Source: Ruminococcus_G sp963594675 (GTDB lineage: Bacteria > Bacillota > Clostridia > Lachnospirales > Lachnospiraceae). Taken from it: 8,303 nucleotides of DNA. The notes under the pieces were generated by a model, which worked only from the letters and a program-made list of their open reading frames with translations, did no database searches and was not told the origin of the DNA. This document shows, in pieces, positions 6,513 through 8,303 of this stretch. Location of the stretch: the NCBI GenBank assembly GCA_963594675.1, contig CAVBGA010000074.1:1-8303 (forward strand), given 5' to 3'. Both the position numbers and the translations under genes were made by a program. Each line of letters begins with the position of its first letter. Within the stretch, counting starts at the first letter, position 1.

Positions 6513-6869
6513 ATGAATATCGCAAAAGATATGGCTAGGATTGCCTGCAATGCATTGGATGACAAAAAAGCATCCGATATTAGAATTATTGATATTGAAG
6601 AAATTTCTACCTTAGCTGATTATTTTATTATTGCCAGTGGATCCAATAGAAATCAGATCCAGGCTATGGCTGATAATGCGGAAGAATTTCTTGCTAAAGC
6701 CGGATACCAACCCAAACAAATCGAAGGGTATCAGGGAGGAAGCTGGATTCTTTTGGATTATGGTGATATTGTCATTCATATTTTTGATGAGGAAAATCGT
6801 ATTTTTTATGATTTGGAGCGAATCTGGCGGGATGGAAAAGTCATTGATGCTTCTGAATTGAATGAATAA
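6513..6869 (+). CDS. rsfS: Ribosome silencing factor RsfS (YbeB/Iojap family)
   Basis: RsfS binds ribosomal protein L14 on the 50S subunit and blocks joining of the 30S, lowering translation in nutrient shortage. The 118-aa length is normal. Conserved segments are LADYFIIASGSNRNQ (residues 34-48), EGYQGGSWILLDYGDIVIHIF (about 71-91) and the end motif YDLERIW. The start is ATG 6513, eight bases after AAGGAG (6499-6504) and 20 bp after yqeK. It is the last gene of the obgE group and is followed directly by a strong intrinsic terminator. In many Clostridia an LCP (LytR-type) gene lies between yqeK and rsfS; none is present here. Confidence 0.96.
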   Translation: MNIAKDMARIACNALDDKKASDIRIIDIEEISTLADYFIIASGSNRNQIQAMADNAEEFLAKAGYQPKQIEGYQGGSWILLDYGDIVIHIFDEENRIFYDLERIWRDGKVIDASELNE

Positions 6870-6872
6870 TGG

Positions 6873-6923
6873 GAAAAGAGACCTTTGACAAATGTGTACT
6901 GAGAAAAGGTCTCTTTTCTTTTT
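6873..6923 (+). terminator. Intrinsic terminator after rsfS, between convergent rsfS and lexA
   Basis: A perfect 14-bp stem (GAAAAGAGACCTTT 6873-6886 with AAAGGTCTCTTTTC 6905-6918) and an 18-nt loop run into five T residues (6919-6923). It ends the plus-strand operon. lexA ends at 6940 on the other strand and its transcript would read through the same hairpin, but on that strand the bases after the stem (CCATTATTC) form only a poor U tract, so termination should be less efficient for lexA. Confidence 0.88.
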
Positions 6924-6939
6924 GAAAAAATTAAGGCGC

Positions 6940-7563
6940 TTAAGCCATAAAACGCATAACACCGATTACTTTCCCTAGGATTTCCATTTGACCGTCCTGA
7001 AGGATAATAGGATCCATGGTATCATTTTCAGGCTGCAAACGGAAATGACCATCTTCTTTATAGAAAGTTTTCACTGTGGCGGAATCATCAATTAATGCGA
7101 CTACCGTTTCACCGTTTTCAGCATTAGATTGAGATTTGACAAAAACGTAATCTCCATCAAAGATTCCTGCATTCACCATACTTTCACCGTGCACCCGCAA
7201 GATAAAAGCGTCAGAATTCGGCATGCGTTCTTCTGGTATAGGGAAGTAGGATTCGATGTTTGATTCTGCGAGAATTGGTTCACCTGCAGCGACACGGCCG
7301 ATAAGAGGAACCTGAACCACTTCACTGTGAAGGAGACTAAAATCGTCATCCAAAATTTCTATTGCTCTAGGTTTCGTAGGATCTCTTCTAATAAATCCAT
7401 TTTTCTCAAGAGTTGAAAGATGTGAATGAACGGAAGAGGTCGATTTAAGATGTACCGCATCGCAAATCTCCCGTACTGAGGGCGGATAACCTCTATCCAT
7501 GATTTCTTTTTTTATATAATCCAGGATCTCCTGCTGTTTGCTACTGATAGTACTTCGATCCAT
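6940..7563 (-). CDS. lexA: SOS response transcriptional repressor LexA
   Basis: LexA represses DNA-damage genes and cleaves itself when bound by RecA filaments. The 207-aa protein has an N-terminal winged helix-turn-helix (about residues 5-70, with PPSVREICDAVHLKSTSSVHSHL as recognition region) and a C-terminal S24 peptidase-like domain. The self-cleavage site is A93-G94 in VAAGEP, with catalytic S128 (HGESM) and K165 (TVKTF). The spacings of 35 and 37 residues equal those of E. coli LexA (84, 119, 156), so auto-cleavage should be intact. The start is the ATG at 7563-7561, six bases after AAGGAGG (7576-7570). An upstream in-frame start at 7593 is rejected because the predicted transcript begins near 7582. 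It is divergent from the LysM gene and controlled by the boxes between them. Confidence 0.97.
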   Translation of the reverse strand: MDRSTISSKQQEILDYIKKEIMDRGYPPSVREICDAVHLKSTSSVHSHLSTLEKNGFIRRDPTKPRAIEILDDDFSLLHSEVVQVPLIGRVAAGEPILAESNIESYFPIPEERMPNSDAFILRVHGESMVNAGIFDGDYVFVKSQSNAENGETVVALIDDSATVKTFYKEDGHFRLQPENDTMDPIILQDGQMEILGKVIGVMRFMA

Positions 7564-7588
7564 AAAGCACCTCCTTAATGTTTCTCCT

Positions 7589-7617
7589 ATCATATCATAA
7601 AACTATGTCATTCGCAA
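7589..7617 (-). promoter_or_regulatory. lexA promoter
   Basis: On the minus strand, TTGCGA (7617-7612, 4 of 6), a 17-nt spacer and TATGAT (7594-7589, 5 of 6), with TG one base upstream of the -10 (extended -10). The predicted start is near 7582, giving a leader of about 19 nt that holds only the Shine-Dalgarno. The -35 overlaps the first LexA box (7615-7628), consistent with autorepression. Confidence 0.72.
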
Positions 7618-7628
7618 ACATATATTCG
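7615..7628. promoter_or_regulatory. LexA box 1 (lexA-proximal)
   Basis: CAAAC-ATAT-ATTCG matches 8 of 10 half-site bases of CGAAC-N4-GTTCG, with mismatches at positions 2 and 10. It overlaps the -35 of the lexA promoter and shares base 7628 with box 2. The match alone is moderate; its position makes it credible. Confidence 0.65.
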
Positions 7629-7641
7629 GAATATATGTTCG
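7628..7641. promoter_or_regulatory. LexA box 2 (abutting box 1)
   Basis: GGAAT-ATAT-GTTCG matches 8 of 10 half-site bases, with one perfect half (GTTCG). Together with box 1 it forms a 27-bp near-perfect palindrome centred on 7628. It lies upstream of both promoters, just beyond the lexA -35. Confidence 0.6.
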
Positions 7642-7648
7642 TTTTCTG

Positions 7649-7677
7649 TTGACAAACAAATGTTCGAATGATATGAT
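7649..7677 (+). promoter_or_regulatory. Promoter of the YneA-like gene
   Basis: A perfect -35 TTGACA (7649-7654), a 17-nt spacer and TATGAT (7672-7677, 5 of 6), with TG at 7669-7670 giving an extended -10. Such a near-consensus promoter would be very active unless repressed; LexA box 3 covers the end of the -35 and most of the spacer. The predicted start is near 7684, leaving a 5' leader of about 56 nt. Confidence 0.82.
7653..7666. promoter_or_regulatory. LexA box 3 (inside the YneA-like promoter)
   Basis: CAAAC-AAAT-GTTCG matches 9 of 10 half-site bases of the Gram-positive LexA box. It lies between the -35 and -10 of the plus-strand promoter and overlaps the last two bases of TTGACA, so bound LexA would block RNA polymerase directly. 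Confidence 0.82.
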
Positions 7678-7689
7678 TTATTCATAAAA

Positions 7690-7703
7690 AGAACAGATGT
7701 TCG
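7690..7703. promoter_or_regulatory. LexA box 4 (downstream of the YneA-like start site)
   Basis: AGAAC-AGAT-GTTCG matches 9 of 10 half-site bases. It begins about six bases after the predicted transcription start (near 7684), a position from which a repressor can block promoter clearance or strengthen binding at box 3. Confidence 0.8.
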
Positions 7704-7739
7704 TCGATGCTATCAGGTATATTGAGAGAAGGAGAATAT

Positions 7740-8102
7740 ATGAATACTAGGATGAATCATAGGAGAATTCCATATAAGAAAAAAACAAGAAAGAAAAGAA
7801 TCAAGATGCAGTTGCTTGTAGCTTCAATTATTTATATGATTTGTATGATGAATACAGCCTTGCCTATAGGTGCGGAGAGTGATATGACATCAGCCAAATA
7901 TAAATGCTATACCAGTTATTACGTTGAGGCGGGAGATTCTCTTTGGAGCATTGCTCTGGACCACATGTCTGACGAGTATGTTCATCCAGATGCCTATATT
8001 CAGGAGGTGAAGAACATCAACCATATAGTTGGAGATCAGATTACACAGGGAACTTATATTACGATTCCTTATTACGCGGCGGAAGATGGTAATCAGCAAT
8101 AA
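7740..8102 (+). CDS. yneA: YneA-like SOS-induced membrane/LysM protein, probable cell-division inhibitor
   Basis: The 120-aa product has a strongly basic N-terminus (11 Lys/Arg in residues 1-22), one hydrophobic segment (about 23-44, MQLLVASIIYMICMMNTALP) and a LysM peptidoglycan-binding domain (about 59-111) starting YYVEAGDSLWSIA and ending ITIPYY. This layout, the divergent position beside lexA and the LexA-controlled promoter match Bacillus subtilis YneA, which halts division after DNA damage. The start is ATG 7740, five bases after AAGGAG (7729-7734); the in-frame ATG 7707 has no binding site. The segment may be a membrane anchor or a signal peptide; no strong cleavage site is seen (PIGA-ES near 45 is poor). 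Sequence similarity to Bacillus YneA could not be tested, so the division-inhibitor role is inferred from architecture and context. A dedicated terminator follows. Confidence 0.78.
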   Translation: MNTRMNHRRIPYKKKTRKKRIKMQLLVASIIYMICMMNTALPIGAESDMTSAKYKCYTSYYVEAGDSLWSIALDHMSDEYVHPDAYIQEVKNINHIVGDQITQGTYITIPYYAAEDGNQQ

Positions 8103-8190
8103 AATGCAAAAAGTTTACATAAATTAATTATGTCAACATGCGGGGATGGAGTAAAACTGTCATTGTAATATTTTGATAATATATATTTTT
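8103..8190 (+). other. 3' untranslated region of the YneA-like mRNA
   Basis: An AT-rich gap between the stop codon and the terminator. The only structure I see is a weak hairpin, ACATAA (8117-8122) with TTATGT (8128-8133), and a short GC-rich patch GCGGGG near 8140. There is no coding frame with a ribosome binding site. After the terminator, 8251-8303 is very AT-rich and shows no feature before the window ends. Confidence 0.4.
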
Positions 8191-8250
8191 TAGGACTAAG
8201 TTTTAAATCCACTGAATTGTGTGATAATTTAAAACTAGTCCTATTTTTTT
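8191..8250 (+). terminator. Intrinsic terminator after the YneA-like gene
   Basis: A 17-bp stem with one bulged A (arms 8191-8208, starting TAGGACTA, and 8227-8243, ending AGTCCTA), an 18-nt loop and seven T residues (8244-8250). It acts on the plus strand only, because the other side of the hairpin gives an A tract on the minus strand. It lies 88 nt after the stop codon, so the mRNA has a fairly long 3' UTR. Confidence 0.88.
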
Positions 8251-8303
8251 CTTAAATAGATATTCATTATACTATATTACTATTTTTATAAATTTTTTAA
8301 TGT

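Noticed and set aside
6612..6962. Minus-strand frame of 116 codons spanning rsfS and the terminator
   Set aside because: It would read through the rsfS terminator hairpin and overlap the end of lexA; the sequence has no recognisable domain. It is the shadow of rsfS.
8131..8136. Minus-strand TTGACA downstream of the YneA-like gene as a promoter
   Set aside because: No acceptable -10 at 16-18 nt, and no minus-strand gene follows that it could serve.
8251..8303. AT-rich tail at the right edge as an origin, attachment site or mobile-element boundary
   Set aside because: Only base composition suggests it. No repeat, inverted terminal repeat or gene remnant is visible before the window ends.

Overview
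The window is a stretch of core chromosome from a low-GC Gram-positive bacterium, most likely class Clostridia and probably Lachnospiraceae. The evidence is the moderate AT-richness, the AGGAGG-type ribosome binding sites, the order rng - degV - rplU - prp - rpmA - obgE - yhbY - nadD - yqeK - rsfS, an L27 precursor with a cleavable N-terminal extension beside its protease Prp, and LexA operators of the Bacillus/Clostridium type (CGAAC-N4-GTTCG). The family-level placement is inferred from gene order and protein style, not measured.

Layout. Positions 1-408 are the end of a radical-SAM-associated DUF2344 protein cut by the window edge. It overlaps by 8 nt a short RNase E/G family ribonuclease (401-1567, TTG start), followed by a DegV-family fatty-acid-binding protein (1619-2482). 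A strong-looking promoter and a probable L21 leader (about 2523-2629) precede the ribosomal operon rplU - prp - rpmA (2630-3537), closed by a clear intrinsic terminator (3546-3579). Then come obgE, yhbY, nadD, yqeK and rsfS (3620-6869) in the same direction, ended by a 14-bp hairpin terminator (6873-6923). On the minus strand, lexA (7563-6940) converges on that terminator. Divergent from lexA is a small membrane/LysM protein resembling the SOS division inhibitor YneA (7740-8102), followed by its own strong terminator (8191-8250). The last ~50 bases are AT-rich and hold no recognisable feature.

How the genes work together. The plus-strand block is a ribosome and growth cluster: RNase G (RNA processing), L21 and L27 (50S proteins), Prp (removes the L27 N-terminus), ObgE and YhbY (50S assembly), RsfS (ribosome silencing in starvation), with NadD (NAD synthesis) and YqeK (Ap4A hydrolysis). 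The right-hand end is a self-contained SOS module. LexA and the YneA-like protein are fired from two opposed promoters in a 176-bp intergenic region. Four LexA-box-like sites lie there; one overlaps the lexA -35, one overlaps the yneA-like -35 and spacer, and one lies just past the yneA-like start site.

I found no mobile element, CRISPR array, tRNA, rRNA or clearly unprecedented system. The parts most worth a second look are the composite LexA operator (a 27-bp near-perfect palindrome), the highly basic YneA-like protein, the RNase G that ends exactly where the zinc-link cysteines should start, and the possible alternative pairings around the rplU ribosome binding site.
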